Assembly: GCA_015680685.1 (NCBI GenBank) | Contig: MNCI01026504.1 | Span: forward strand, 2,068-66,067 | Reading direction: 5' to 3' | DNA length: 64,000 nucleotides | Origin: Gnetum montanum | Lineage: Eukaryota > Streptophyta > Gnetopsida > Gnetales > Gnetaceae | Part shown: positions 21,181-33,330 of the stretch, piece after piece | How positions within the stretch are numbered: the first letter of the stretch is position 1 | Layout of the letters: each line of letters begins with the position of its first letter | Made by a program: the position numbers and the translations under genes | Notes under the pieces: model-generated | Seen by the model: only the letters and a program-made list of their open reading frames with translations | Database searches by the model: none | What the model was told of the DNA's origin: nothing

Positions 21181-23677
21181 CTAGGTGTTTCCTGTTTATG
21201 CTCGGGGTAGACGATGTTGATGTTGAGTATCTCAGAATCATCATTGAAGAAAATTGTATTGATGACGTACAGCACCTCTTTAGTGTTCAGGGGATCTTTA
21301 TGCACCCCCATGGCTTGATTCTGCAGTTGCATCGGGTTGGCCGCGTCAAAAGTGATTTGGCCTTCATCGATCATTTGCTGAATATCCTGCTTCAAGGTGA
21401 AACAGTAATCTGTACCATGCTCATTGCATTGATGGTAATTGCAAAAGCAATCCATTCTAAAACCTTTGGGTACGGGAGGCTCATCCGGTGTTACTAGGCT
21501 TGGGTTCTGTACGAGTTAACAGAACCGATCGTGTCTTTGGATGGCCGCAAGGGATAATTTTTTATGTTTCATTAGCCCATCCTTTAGGAGTTGATCGAAG
21601 AGCTGGGATGGCTTCATCGGCAGAGCCGTATATTGAGAGGGTTCTTTCCTCTCGAAATTTTCCATACGGTTTGTTGGGTTCTGTTGCGATAATGATTCTT
21701 GCGCGGTTGTGGGAGTTGGTTTATTGTAGTTAGTAGAGGTTACCGGCGGTTTGTTTTGTTGTTGCGCCCCTGCTATCGCCACTATAGTTGCCTTAGCCTT
21801 CTCTTTATCTTTCTTAGTGTGTTGATTCTTAAAGGCTAGGTATGCAGGGTCATGGCTGTTTTGGGCCGCTTCTTCTATGTTTTTAATTTGTACAAATTCT
21901 TGCTTAAGATTACGCGCGTTAAGGTAGTACAACTTGGATTTAAAGAAATTGTTAACGGACCCTTTTAGGATCGTAAGCAGGTAGGTCTAGGAGATTGGCT
22001 CATGCAACTCATTAAGGACGGCGCTCCACCTCTGAATAAATTTCTGTACAGGTTCAAAAGGTGTTTGCTTGACCTGTATGACGTTGTCCAGTGTGGCCTC
22101 AGGTTTCAAGTTGTACTTGAATCGAGTCACGAACTGGTGTAATAAGTCTTCCAAGGAGAAGATGGAATTCCTTGGTAGAGCCCAGTACCAATCAAGTGCT
22201 CTCCCTGCGAGGGACATGGGGAACACTCGGAGAATGGCATGGGGCCATGCTTGAAGCAATGCGCATTCTAACCTAAATGTTATTAAATGAGCGTTGGGGT
22301 CTGTCTCGCCGTTGTATTTGGTTAGTGTTGGTAAGGAGACGCCTTTGGACAAAGTTAAGGGTGGGACAGAAGAGCTGATGGGGTCATTGTGGTAGAAGTC
22401 CACTACCTTCAACTCCCTGTCGGCAGCTATTTTGAGGCGTTTCACCTCGTCGGTTAATTCTTGCATCAATTTTTTGGCGTCTGCCCAATCTTGGGCACTT
22501 GGTAACATGGTGGCTTGAGGTTGTGGTATATTGTATGGGTTAGACTGTTGGACGGTGGGTTGAAAGGCGGAAAGTTGTGCGGTTAGTGGTTGTGCTTGTG
22601 GAAAGTTTACAGCGGGTGGCACTAAGGACGGCACGTTATAGGGGAAAGGCTGTTGTTGCTGTGGTAGCGGCTGTACCGGGGGAGCATGTGCTAGTGGCAC
22701 CGTGTGGGGTGGCACGTGGTGGTGGGAGGGTTGGTGTGATGGCACACCCATCGTTGGCCATTGCCCGGCCACATTGTACGAAGGGACTCCTTGTTGGGTT
22801 ACGGCAGTCGAGGGGGCTGCATGCGTTTGAATGTGCGGGATGTAGTGAGCAGATGTGGATGCCGGTATCACGTGTGGCATCCCTATCACTCGGGGTGGGA
22901 GCGTTACTCCCAAGCTATCGTGAGGGGGCGGTGCTTGTGAGGACGAGCTTGCAGCTGCAGCAGGGATGATTGCGAGAGGGAGTGTGTGAAGTTGGGGGTC
23001 GTTCGGAGGTGGAACACGAGCAAATGAGGATGTTTGCAGCATAGGCATTTGTGTGTGGGTGAGTCTGAGGGGTTGGAGGGGCATGATCTCCCCTGTATCA
23101 GGATGAAAATGGGGTTAATGTGTGCTTGCGGGCTCAAAGTGTGGTAAGAATCCTCTTGTTCAGAGTGAGCAGCGAATTCGTCCTCTTCCTCTAGTTGAGG
23201 CTCTAGCACAGGCTGATCCAACGAGTGGCTCCTTTGCAAGAGGAGTTGTGTAACAAGCTCCGAATACTGCTCCGGAACAAGGATTACATCATACGGGGAA
23301 GGGATAAACTCATGTCCACCCCTATAAAAGAGGTCGAACTACCTCTTTACCTCTGCTTCGGCTTGGTCTACAACCAGGCCAGCTTGTATCTTAATGCATA
23401 TGAAATTATACTAATCCTGGGTTATAGTGTTAGAGGATGGGTCTCTCCCTTGCAACCTTAGGGATCGGTGGGGCCCTGCTATGGGTTGTACCCCCGGGTG
23501 TTGCGCGACAGGCTGTTGGATAGCCATGGTGCCCACGACGTCGGTTACTTGAGCGGTTGCAGTGGTGGTGTTTACAGGGTTCATGATGACCGGTTGAGAG
23601 TATGACATGGGGTAGAGGAGCGAAATTAGTTTAGTTCCGCATAAATTGAGTGGAAAAGTGCAGCATATACGCTTCAC
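21129..23677 (-). pseudogene. TE-2 gag
   Basis: Structural Gag. A start-like Met is at 23677, followed by a Pro/Gln/His-rich N-terminus. The capsid core lies in the 365-codon frame 23084-21987 (LTKYNGETDPNAHLITF, RALDWYWALPRNSIFSLEDL, VQKFIQRWSAVLNELHEP). It continues in 21932-21516 (KIKNIEEA-like helices, PSQLFDQLLKDGLM) and 21455-21129, which opens with a knuckle remnant, CNEHGTDYC, and a QDIQQMIDEGQITFDAANP block. Frame changes or stops at about 23084-23240, 21960 and 21480 break it into four pieces. The core is the best preserved in the window. Confidence 0.9.
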
Positions 23678-24110
23678 GTTCAGCGTATAGCATCAGCGTA
23701 GACAGCGTATACACTAGGCAGCGTATATAGCTTCGGGGTGCAGTGTAAAACAGAGTACAACGTAAAATGAGGCATAGCGTAAGACAGAGCACAGCATAAA
23801 ATAGGATAGAGCGTAAAACAGAGTGTAGCGTAAAACAAAGCATAGCGTAAAACAAGATAGCATAGAGAATGGAGTGTATGGTTTTCTGGTTAGGTTTTAA
23901 CAGGGACAGTGTAAACACTGAACAGCGTAGACACTGGATAGTTCGCAGGCTAAGTTTTCAGACCAGGCTAAGAAGACGCTGGGGTTTCTGTGGACAAAGT
24001 CCACGTGAAGTTGGCAGTGTAGACATTGAAAGACTTGCAGGGAGTGAGTCTTGAATAGGGCAATGAAAATGCTGATGAGCATAGACGCTGGGGAGCGTAC
24101 AGGCAAGGTT
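23650..24110. repeat. GCGTA half-site repeats in the TE-2 leader
   Basis: Between the 5' LTR and gag lie many short units, GCGTAAAACAGAG-like (23755-23860) and GCGTAGACACTGG-like (23690-23710 and 23905-24100), with near-palindromes GCATATACGC and GCGTATACAC. No gene is seen. Confidence 0.75.
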
Positions 24111-24117
24111 TTAGGTG

Positions 24118-24143
24118 GAGGCCCTCCTTCTAGCGTCAATTTC
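24118..24143 (-). promoter_or_regulatory. Candidate primer-binding site of TE-2
   Basis: Directly inside the 5' LTR end the minus strand reads GAAATTGACGCTAGAAGGAG. TE-3 has a related TTGTTGCTAGAGAGAAGG phrase after its 5' LTR. The position fits a tRNA primer-binding site, but I did not identify the tRNA. Confidence 0.5.
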
Positions 24144-25447
24144 TGTACTGCCCGAAATCGTCGGTCTCCGGCTGGAAGGGAACAGAGACCACGGGATCAC
24201 AGGGCATGCACAGAAGAACCTACCTTCACCTAAGGGTGAGCTGGAATGCATGAAGGTAGAGTACCTTGAGTGGTCCGCACGCGGATCAGACAAGGATTTA
24301 CCCGAATGTATACCGAAGTGCTACACGTTGGGTTATGCGTAAACGGCGTAACGGGCGTAAACGAGAGCATAAACAATGTAACAGATGTGAACAAGGTGTA
24401 AATGTAAACAAGCGTAAACAAAAACACATGCAAGAGATTAGCGTAAACTGTAAATAATGGTATTACAGAGTCAAAATACAGTGCACCGGTCTAACGCAGT
24501 TGTGATGGAACACAAGGCGGACGAAAAGCCCTGGTGGATGCAGGGATGACTCGGCTGGTTCGCATAGTAGGCGGAGCATAGAGACTGTGTGCACAGCGCA
24601 CAGGGCTTTCCAGCGTAAGAGGGTTTTAGCTCTGGTGTGCAGCGTAAATGTCTTTGGTATGCTCTGGGATGTTTGCCAACTAACCTGGATGAAGTGGAAA
24701 AGTGAGGTTTTTATACCGGTTGTTATGCTAAACTCGGGTTAGGAGACACGTGGCGCATTGACCGGGTGCATACAATTTACAAATATACAACATATTACAT
24801 CTGCTGGGCGTATACGCTACATAAGGCCAACGTACACGCTGGGCGTATACGCTAGATGTGCGGGGCGTGTGTGAACTTGGGTGGAGATGCTATGGATGCT
24901 AGGCGTACACGCTGAGCGTATACGCCGACAATGGCTAGGCGTATACGCCAGGCGTGTACACTGATGGTTGCCGACTTGCTTCAATTCTTACTCTTCAGTG
25001 CTATCTTCATTCTGTCTTTGGAGACTCCATGTCGGGCGTAAACNAAGCGTATACGCTGACAATGGCTAGGCGTATACGCCAGGCGTCTACACTGATGGTT
25101 GCTGACTTTCTTCAATTCTTACTCTTCGGTGCTATCTTCATTCTGTCTTTGGAGATTCCATGTCGGGCATAAACATTTACTGTACCCGCCGAGCGTACAT
25201 GTGAGGCATGTACGTCGGGCGTGTAAGTTGGATGTCTACGCTGGGCGTATACGCTGGGCATATACGCTGTGGGTGTCAGGCGTAGACGCTGGGCATATAT
25301 GCTGGTATTGCATACTTAGTAAAAACTAAGCATTTTGATCCCCAAAGTTACAATGTGTGATACCAAATGTAGCTGTGGTTGTCCATGGGTCCCAGGGACC
25401 TGCTTCTTGCTGGAGAAGTACCAAGCTTGAAATTTTGTGGTGTTTCA
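24144..25447 (-). repeat. TE-2 5' LTR (1304 bp including an artefactual 131-bp duplication)
   Basis: Homologous end to end to 10598-11783 and ended by the ATGAG target duplication. It carries a minus-strand TATA box (TATAAAAAC, plus-strand 24712-24722), the start point for the genomic transcript. The M1 cluster lies at 24800-25310. Removing the duplicated piece next to the N at 25044 brings the length back to about that of the other LTR. Confidence 0.92.
24914..25174. repeat. 130-bp duplication flanking a single N in TE-2 5' LTR
   Basis: Bases 24914-25043 and 25045-25174 are near-identical and separated by one N. The other LTR copies have this segment once, so an assembly overlap is the likely cause. 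Confidence 0.85.
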
Positions 25448-26203
25448 ATGAGCTTGTCAATCTCTTACACTCCAAATTGTATCTTCTTCTATGGGCGTAA
25501 GCTAGCTTGCGTAAGCCAATACATGCTGTAAGATACAGTGCATCCGGTCAAGAACATAGCCTACCTACACACACCCAATTCACACATAGTTGTCCATCAA
25601 AAACCTGTCACATGATCTATTTCCCTCTCATCTCTCATCCATTGATCTCATCCATGAATTTTGCACCTGAGCCTAGCTAAACCTTATAAATACCCCATCC
25701 ATTCACATAAACGAAGTTGGCAATTTTGGAGGTTGATGGCTTTGGGAGCATTGACTAGCAACTTTGGATGCTCGGTTTCATGTGACTCCTAGCATCCAAG
25801 CACCTGTAAACACGTCACTCCAAGGCTTAGTGCTTGACTTGTCATCCACACACGCAACTACACTTTGACTAGTGCACATCCTTGTTGAGCAATATAATGC
25901 AATTCATTATTTCCTTTCATTACATTGTTTGCTCTATTTTTGATCTATTTTACACTTCTATATATGCTTTGTTTACATTTCGTATGTCACCAGTTATGAT
26001 AACCCCAGCACAAGCCATAGCTTATGCTTGGGGAAGTCCTTGGCTGATTTTCATGTAGACCATCCAAGGCACTCTACCTTCATTTTTTTTCTTTTTCTTT
26101 TCCAGCTCACCCTCACACGAAGGTAAGGTCAACTGTGTCTCTCTGGTAATCTTTTGGTGTTTGTTTTTCCCTTCTAGCCTTACGTCAACGATTTTGATTA
26201 GCA
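25448..26203 (+). repeat. TE-1 3' LTR, second part, with TATA box
   Basis: Begins with the second ATGAG copy. It contains a TATA box, CCTTATAAATACCCC, at 25682-25696, matching CCCTATAAATACCC in the TE-3 LTR. It ends with a U5-like stretch homologous in order to TE-3 32700-32851 and, inverted, to the first 200 bp of TE-2 and TE-5 LTRs. The end at ...GATTAGCA is set by that alignment. Confidence 0.8.
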
Positions 26204-26530
26204 AAAATACCATCTTGGATCATTAGATGGTTGTTTTGATAATTGAGCTTTAAGTTAATTTTAACACATATTTTCAAAACCTGCTCTACTCAGTTCAATT
26301 TTTGTTTGAAGTCTAGCCTATTAGTGGAAAAATTATACATGAATACTTCTGCTCCATTACTAATCTACTTTTGGAAGATTCTTAGTACTAGTATTTAGAA
26401 AGTAGTGGGATTATTACATAAGCCAAAAGGCATCTACTTGTAGGAAAATGTTTTCCATAGACTAGTGAATGTGATTGTCTCTTAATCTTTTGGTGCAATG
26501 CAGATTTGATTATATCCATATTTTGAAGGG
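26204..26530 (-). pseudogene. TE-0: Athila-like gypsy reverse transcriptase fragment
   Basis: On the minus strand, with stops, RT blocks are readable in order: GYNQICIAPKD, FTSLWKTFSYK, MPFGLCNNPTTF, AEVFMYNFS (catalytic FMDDF region with both Asp changed), and VLKICVKINLKLNYQN. This order and spacing match Athila-type RT rather than the Tat RT of the other elements. It stops at the TE-1 LTR end, so TE-1 seems to have inserted into it. Confidence 0.75.
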
Positions 26531-27605
26531 CACATGAATCATTGAATACTTGAAGATGGTGTTGTGGATTTGCATTATATCCATCCTCAAATTTAGGAAT
26601 ATTATTCATGTCCAACTACTTGATGCGACTATTCCTTATTTTCCTAGTAGGGATGTATAGTACTTCTCTAATATTAATCATGTTGCAAGTGACCAATAGG
26701 GGTTCTTCATGATTGTTAGCTTCATAAGCTCAGTTGTAGTTGTGACCCCTTCAATGCTCATAGTGTCATTCCCTTTTTTCATACCTAATTCTATCTCTTT
26801 TTTGTTCATAATTATCTTGTTTTTCATCAAGATACCTTCTTCGATATTCATGTCTCTCATTATCCCTACATCTTTCCTTATCATATTCTTTGGATCTTCA
26901 TTCCCTATTATCAAATTCTATTGATGATTATGAGAAAGAGGAGGAAGTAGTTGGTGAACAGTGCTAGCTAGTTCTTTTATGACTCCATATTTCATTTTCT
27001 TGTGGTTTTGTAGAAGCTCTAATCCTTGAGCTTCGCCTATGTTTGGAGACTTCTACATCTTTCTTAGGTGTTTTTGCAAGGGTTGAATGTGATTGGATTT
27101 TGATAGGTTCCACTAGATGAATGATAGGCATCTATAAATGGGATTCATGGTTTTGGTGGAGTTTTTTCATTATGAATGTATCATCATTGATTTCTTCTAG
27201 GACAACATTGTGGATTACTTTCTTTCCTTTGTTGCTCTCATGACTTATCTCCATGGTAGCATTCCTTCTTACTTGTGCTTCTCTAGATTGATATGAAATG
27301 TTAATGTATTTAGTAACATGATATCCTTATTATGCATGAAAAATGTTCAACCTCATCAAGGTTGCCTATAACATTGATGATGTTCAATGTTTAGAAGAAA
27401 AAACAACATTTCCCTATGAATATTTCCATCTTAGCTATTCATCTTGGTGGAAGATCAACATGAAATTAGGATAATATGGATTTGTATAAGCATATGAATT
27501 TTTTTTTTACATGGGTGCACTCTAGTCTTCTTTATTATATTCCTTATCATGACTCTTATAAGTTTCTTTGGCAGGTGGTGAATTTTCCTTAAGTGTAGAA
27601 GTCAT
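26531..27605 (-). pseudogene. TE-0: possible Gag-like region upstream of the RT fragment
   Basis: Broken minus-strand frames run from an ATG at about 27605 (MTSTLKENSPPAKET) towards the RT fragment. They include a basic, Arg/Lys/Asp-rich section at 26678-26914. Position and composition suggest a gag remnant. No capsid or zinc motif is recognisable, and no protease lies before RT. Confidence 0.35.
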
Positions 27606-30600
27606 GTTATATATTTGATAGGTCTTAAGTTTGTGTATGTGTGTGTTAAGAAGATTAATTAAAAATGTGGAGCATAAACTTTGTGATTCTAAATACAAAA
27701 AGCTTTATAAGATCAACTATTAAGCAAACATTGACACATCCTTGGCAATGGTTTCAATGATGAGTGATAAGGTATTCCAATACTCCACCATACAATTCAC
27801 GAGTGCACACACATGATCAAACCATAATCTATGAATAGACAATGTAAGTATGCTAGAAGTTAATAATCAGTTCATGATCATTGCCTTGCCACTTCAAGTT
27901 AATGAAGTGCAAGTATATGGTTTAACTTTAAGTGAGGTATATGATATCTTGATGTTGTTGGCTCATGTTACTCCTAAGTACAACCATAGTGAAAATAAAA
28001 ATAATGTATAAATCTAAGTTATAAGAGAAATGTAAATCTATTCTATTTGATGACAATGCACAACCATTCCTAGCTTTCTATACACATCTTGGGCTCATGT
28101 AACCATCACTGGATTACCAAGCATTATGGTACTAGGTGAACCAAGAAATAATGCTATTGGGATCACCAAAAAATTACACTTATATGCTCAAAACCAATCA
28201 TATTCATTTTTCCTTACTAGTAAACATGAAAAAGTAAAGTGCTTGAGAAAGATAGAAAACTACACTAAAGTAAGCATATTAAAGAAATGAAAATTAAACT
28301 AAGTAAAAAACTTAGCTAAGTAAAATAAAGAAAATAAGTTGATGCTACAATGATGATATGAAATCTCAATCTTTATTGTTGTGCATGAATTGTGCCCAAG
28401 TTTAACCCACTCAAATAAAGATTTCATTCAACTACTCAACACCACACTATAGGAATTCACTCTATTGCCAAGTGTAAACTATGAAAACTAACTACAAGTG
28501 TTTCCCTAAGGTTAGAATGAAAGTTCTTCATTAGTGTGACCAAGTGTTGGTATTTATAGTGGTGAATAGGATCCCACTACATCACATCAATGATGATGTG
28601 TGTAGAGATGAGATGTTGTAGATATGATATTGTAGATGTGATGTCATAGATATGATATTGTGGCTCATCAAAAATAGGTTTTATCACTATCAATAGTATT
28701 AACCTCCAAATCTCTCAAGCATTTTAACAAAGATTAATGAAGTCTCAATAAGTTGGCTACATCAACACATCCTTGGATGCATTGACATATATGTGTTGAC
28801 ATTGATCCTCCTGAAGCCTATATAAATGCATACATCAATAATGTTTATGAAATATTTGATCATTCTCATAGCAAAGCTCTAGCATTTTTCTTTCATAGGA
28901 CTTAGTAAAATTTTCCTTTAAGTTCCTGTACCATAGATTAAATTAATTATACAAAGTTTTATTCATGTGAAAGATGTACCTAGACACTATTTCATGACAA
29001 AAATAAAATTCATATTTCTTCTCTCCATTGTAGCACTCATATTTACATTAAGTTTTTTTATAAGCATCTGACTTTACATGTAGTTTACTTTCATATACTT
29101 AAGCATTTAATATTTTATTCCAAAGTAATGTGAGTGTGACCACTTCAAGCATAATATGCTAATGCTTGATAATCCCATTAGTAAATACTTGATATGCTTA
29201 GCAGTAAATACTTGGTATCCCAGCAGTGTTAGAATAAGTTCAAGATGTGTATGAAAAGTGGGAATGGATACTATACATTTAGGATAGTTTAGCTATTAAT
29301 TAGTTAAAGTTTAATATTTCAATTACTTATTCTCTTGATATTTTTCAAGATAAAAAAATATAATAATAAAATTATGAATATAAATATTCTACACCTCAAT
29401 CACACTTAGCCATACAGACGAAGTTAATAGAAGTGAGAATTGGAAAGATAATGACCAGTAACCTAACATTTGACTATTTAGGACATAGGCCACTTAAGTA
29501 GAAGGCATCTATGAAATTTGACTAAATCATGTGTACACACTTATGATTCATATGGTTGGGCATAGAAAATACTTGCTGCTCATCATTGGAGCCATTGTTG
29601 GGAATGCTACTTTTAGTCATGTGTGCTAAGTATTTTAGATAGTAAAATTATACAAGGTTATTGTAAGAATATAATGCATCATCCTTAAGAAACAATAATA
29701 TTTTTAAAGGCATACTATAGAAGAAAAAACTAAAAATATCTTCTTCTCATAGGGATGATTCTCCATCTATTGATAATCTTAACAAGCAACATGATAGAAC
29801 TAGGAGAAATGTTGATGAGATACCTTAACAACTGAAGGTTATCTATGCCCATCCGAATTCCTATTATCAAGATTTCACTTCCATCCTTTACTAGTGATGA
29901 TTAGTGAAAGGTACCCCTACACTCAACCATATGAATCATGAAGCGTTCATGCACAATCTGGTCAAATTTTGTAGACTCTACGTCTTCTGGTACATTAGTC
30001 TTCTAGGAAGTGAAACTTTTCCTAACAGTCATTCATTGTCTTTCCAATTACACTTATGATGTACAAAGGTATGGTTAAGTGTAATCAAGGAATATGATTT
30101 TTATTATTTTGTGGTTTATGTTCCTTGGTGCTTAAGTAGATAGATGAAGTGATTTAAGAACTAATTTAATTTAAGTATTTAACTAATCTCTAACTAGTCC
30201 TAACATAAGCATCTAGTCCCACTTTCTGTACATGTCCTAAACCCACGTATCCATTGCTAGGATTACCAAGCACTATGCTACTGGGAAAACCAAGCAATAA
30301 TACTATTAGGATTACCAAGCGAATATGTGTTTATGCTTGAAGTGATTGTACGTACTTGCTTAATTTATTTAACTTAATTAATTAAGTAATTACTTAAAGT
30401 CTAATTTAGCTTAATTAATTACATATTTAATGAAAAAATAAATGCATAAATAAATCATTAATCTATTCTAAGTGCTACAAGGTTTGATCAAAAGGCTCAT
30501 CTTTATTACTATACACACTAGTGTGGTTAAGGTACAATACTGCTCAAATAAAGATCTATATAATTTTTGACTCCTATTGTGGGCACTCAGAGAAATATTC

Positions 30601-31101
30601 TAACTCTCATATGAAAAAACTGTAAGAGATCCATTACAACTATGATTCAACTTCCCATAAACATGGCTATGAGCTCAACATGGCCCCATTGATTAGGCAA
30701 CACCATGTAAATGGGGCCTCACTGATGGGGAATTGTAGATGAGGCCATGCCAATGGGGACTTGTCAATGCAACACTTTGATGCTCATCATACCCCCATGA
30801 CTGAATGAAAACTCATCCTTGAGTTCCTTTACAAAATTGGGAAGGTATGAGATTATTGATTGACACTTGACATAACAAACTAACATGAAAAAATTGACTG
30901 CTTGAGTGTACAAATCAACACATTACAAAAATTATGGTGTTCATGACACAAAATTAAACACCATGAAATGAATACACAAAACTAGATAGCACATCCTTTG
31001 ATGGCATAAAGGTGATGGAGAAGATTAGATAGTCTCAAGTGGTGGAGGCTCCTAAGGTTCTGAAGGACCTTTATTGGCTTCGGGCATGTGTAGTAGCTAA
31101 G
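27606..31101. other. AT-rich stretch without genes; possible diverged repeat pair
   Basis: No coding region is supported on either strand. Two areas share short ordered phrases: ATTACCAAGCATTATG...CCAAGAAATAATGCTATTGGGATCACCAA-like sequence at about 28105-28175 and its counterpart at 30255-30320, each followed by CTCAAATAAAGAT (about 28410 and 30543). These could be old LTRs of an unidentified element. I cannot place ends. Confidence 0.4.
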
Positions 31102-32851
31102 TGAAACACCACCAATTTTGGGCTCCTGTAGTTCAACAGTAGATTTTTTCAAGCATCAAAACTAGGTAAAATTTTTCTAATTTTGGTGTCATGCTTTGTA
31201 GCATAGATAACATAGCACACCTTAAGTTCTGTGTTTTGCAAAAATTTTCTAGGTCTTCCTACTACACTCTCTAGCATGTCTAGTGTAGTAGACACTTCCA
31301 TGGCTAGTCTACACAAATGTCAAGCTAGAAGCAGTCAAGGATTACTTGGGATGGACCAAACAGTTCAACAAATTTTCTATCTCCCAGACTATGAAGCTTG
31401 CTACGCTCTACAGCTTGCCTAGCTTGACACATGTTCCAGATGCCAGTTCAGCCAAGTACTAGGCTAGAGTCTATCAAAAGTGCTCAACATGGAAAAAATA
31501 GTTTAGCAAGCTTGACACAGGTTTTAGGTCCAAATTTTTCCTAAATGTTGGATAAGGATTTGTCAAGCTATCTCAACATGGAAGCTGCATTTGGCAATTT
31601 TCTTACTTCCAAGGCTATTGGTCCTACTACATCTCAAAGAGAGGTCAGTGTGCCATGAAGAAACATTGCAAATTTGATCAAAATTTATCAAATTATTCAT
31701 GCTACACTCTATCATGTTGTGCAATGTAGCTAGCTTGACACATGAAAAATGCCTCTGAAAGCCTTGAGAAGCTTCTAGAACTCGACATCAACCTTCATCT
31801 TGGCTTCAACGTCCCTCCAATGGCCAAGATCAACAATTTTCCTTGCTTTTGTACCCCCCCATTGATCCCAAAAATTGTCCCTACACTTGACCCTACTCAA
31901 AAGAGGAGGAAGACATAGTCCTGAAGCATAGACTCTAAGTTGCATTATTTTTACATTGTTTGTATGTACATGATGGTCTCTCAAACTTTGGCACATGAAA
32001 TTTGGGTGGTGTGGTCATAGTTCGACAATCTTTGAGTTCCTGTTCCTATCTTGCAGAGTGTAACACTTTGAGCATAACATGTTAGTGTAACCCATCCACA
32101 TCCATGCCACATGGCACCTAGGCCATATGGCATCTAGTCCACATCTCACATCAACCCTAGCCCTATAAATACCCTAACATTTAGCATTTTAGGGGTTGGC
32201 AAATCATTTGAGCATTAAGAATTTGAGCATTCCTAGCATCTCCACTACTCTTGAACCTAAGCACTTGAGCTTAATACCTTAACAAGCACTGTGACACAGT
32301 CTTCCCTTGCACCTACACAATGTGACGACTGCCAACCTAGTAGGTTTAGCCTCCCTTGCAATTGCTAGCATTGGATCCTTGACATCCCAGAGACTATGAC
32401 TACACCACTACACTATTGCTATGCCTATTTGACGCTACGTACTAGTTTCATGCATTGTTTAATCAAAAGTTACACTCCTCGATCTTGGGGTCATGTACTT
32501 CTCCATCCTCAAACTCTTGTTCCTTTTTCTTTCTTAGCATTTTTTAAAAAATTTTAGCATTACTCTTGTATTTTTTCTACTTTTGATATGCATTTGCATA
32601 TTTACACCACTATTTTTGGGCCAAGACTCTATGTTATGCTCTTGCTTGTTGTCTCATATCCTCCACATAACACTCCATAAACTCGTTCATAAATGGTTAT
32701 TTTTACACCATGTAAGTCCCTGTCTGATCAACTAGACTATTCAAGGCACCTCATCTCTATTTTTTTCAACATGGCCCTTGCATGGATTCAAGGTTAAGCT
32801 ATACGCTTGTGGACCTCTCAGTGTTACAACCATTGACATTTTTGAACATCA
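31102..32851 (+). repeat. TE-3 5' LTR
   Basis: Starts TGAAACACCACCAATTTTGG, like the TE-1 LTR, without a preceding polypurine tract, so it is the 5' copy. TATA box CCCTATAAATACCC lies at 32160-32174. The upstream part (31240-31740) has clustered CTAGCTTGACAC / GCTACGCTCTAC motifs in the place of the M1 cluster. The end near ...GAACATCA is inferred from alignment to other U5 ends. Confidence 0.8.
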
Positions 32852-33330
32852 TAGTTTTTGTTGCTAGAGAGAAGGCTTCCCATTCCTTTGGTGCTCAAGG
32901 GTAGTTCCATGTGCTTTCTGCACCCCTGTCACTAGCAGCAAGCTAGCGTAGATGTGACACCCCTATGGCCTTGCCACGATAGTAGCTGGATCATAGGCCA
33001 GCATAGGAGTTATCTACATTATGGTTGATGTAGATCAGTCCTAGTTGATAGTTCCCTTGGAACCCCATAGGATGGAAAGCCCAAACTATGTTCATTGCAT
33101 CAAGTTCTGAGTGTTTTGTAGAGCATGAAAACATTATGGACATACAGTCCCTTAGAGTATGACAAGCATAATGCCAAAGATAGTCATTTTTTAGCATTCC
33201 CAAACTTAGTCATTTTTAGCCTATTTTTTACAATTTCTATACTTAGCCATTTTATTTTAAAATTTTTTAATACTTAAACATTTTTTGCAAGCATCCTCTT
33301 TTCTCACATCTTTCCTACATGGAAAAATGA
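32852..33330 (+). other. TE-3 leader with candidate primer-binding site
   Basis: TTGTTGCTAGAGAGAAGGC at about 32858-32876 resembles the TE-2 candidate primer-binding site. Beyond it I see nothing coding. Confidence 0.45.

Larger units (their letters stand above)
10598..25447 (-). mobile_element. TE-2: complete non-autonomous Tat-type element carrying the antisense module
   Basis: A 14.85-kb insertion with LTRs at both ends and a perfect 5-bp target duplication, ATGAG, at 10593-10597 and 25448-25452. It has landed in the TE-1 3' LTR. Order along the minus strand: 5' LTR (25447-24144), leader, gag, PR, antisense module (on +), short RT and INT remnants joined together, M2 array, PPT, 3' LTR (11783-10598). 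About 2.85 kb of pol present in TE-5 is missing near 13590. The two LTRs are roughly 90% identical by eye in the stretches I compared, so the insertion is not recent. Confidence 0.93.
1..26203 (+). mobile_element. TE-1: Tat-type Ty3/gypsy retrotransposon, 5' LTR outside window, 3' LTR split by TE-2
   Basis: Gag, PR, RT, RNase H, archaeal-type RNase H and INT homologies follow each other on the + strand from about 322 to 8050. A polypurine tract comes next, and an LTR begins TGAAACACCA at 9585. The LTR is interrupted at 10597 by TE-2 and resumes at 25448. Subtracting TE-2 leaves an LTR of about 1.76 kb, matching the about 1.75 kb LTR of TE-3. All reading frames carry stops and frameshifts, so the element is dead. 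Unlike TE-2, TE-3 and TE-5 it has only about 0.8 kb between PR and RT and no antisense gene. The right end is set by homology to the TE-2 LTR end and is good to about 10 bp. Confidence 0.85.

Noticed and set aside
22577-22969. 130-codon open frame on the + strand
   Set aside because: Opposite the proline/glutamine-rich N-terminus of TE-2 gag; composition reflects the other strand.
26709-26924. Hydrophobic 71-codon + strand frame that looks like membrane segments
   Set aside because: It is the complement of a Lys/Asp/Arg-rich minus-strand region probably belonging to a gag remnant.
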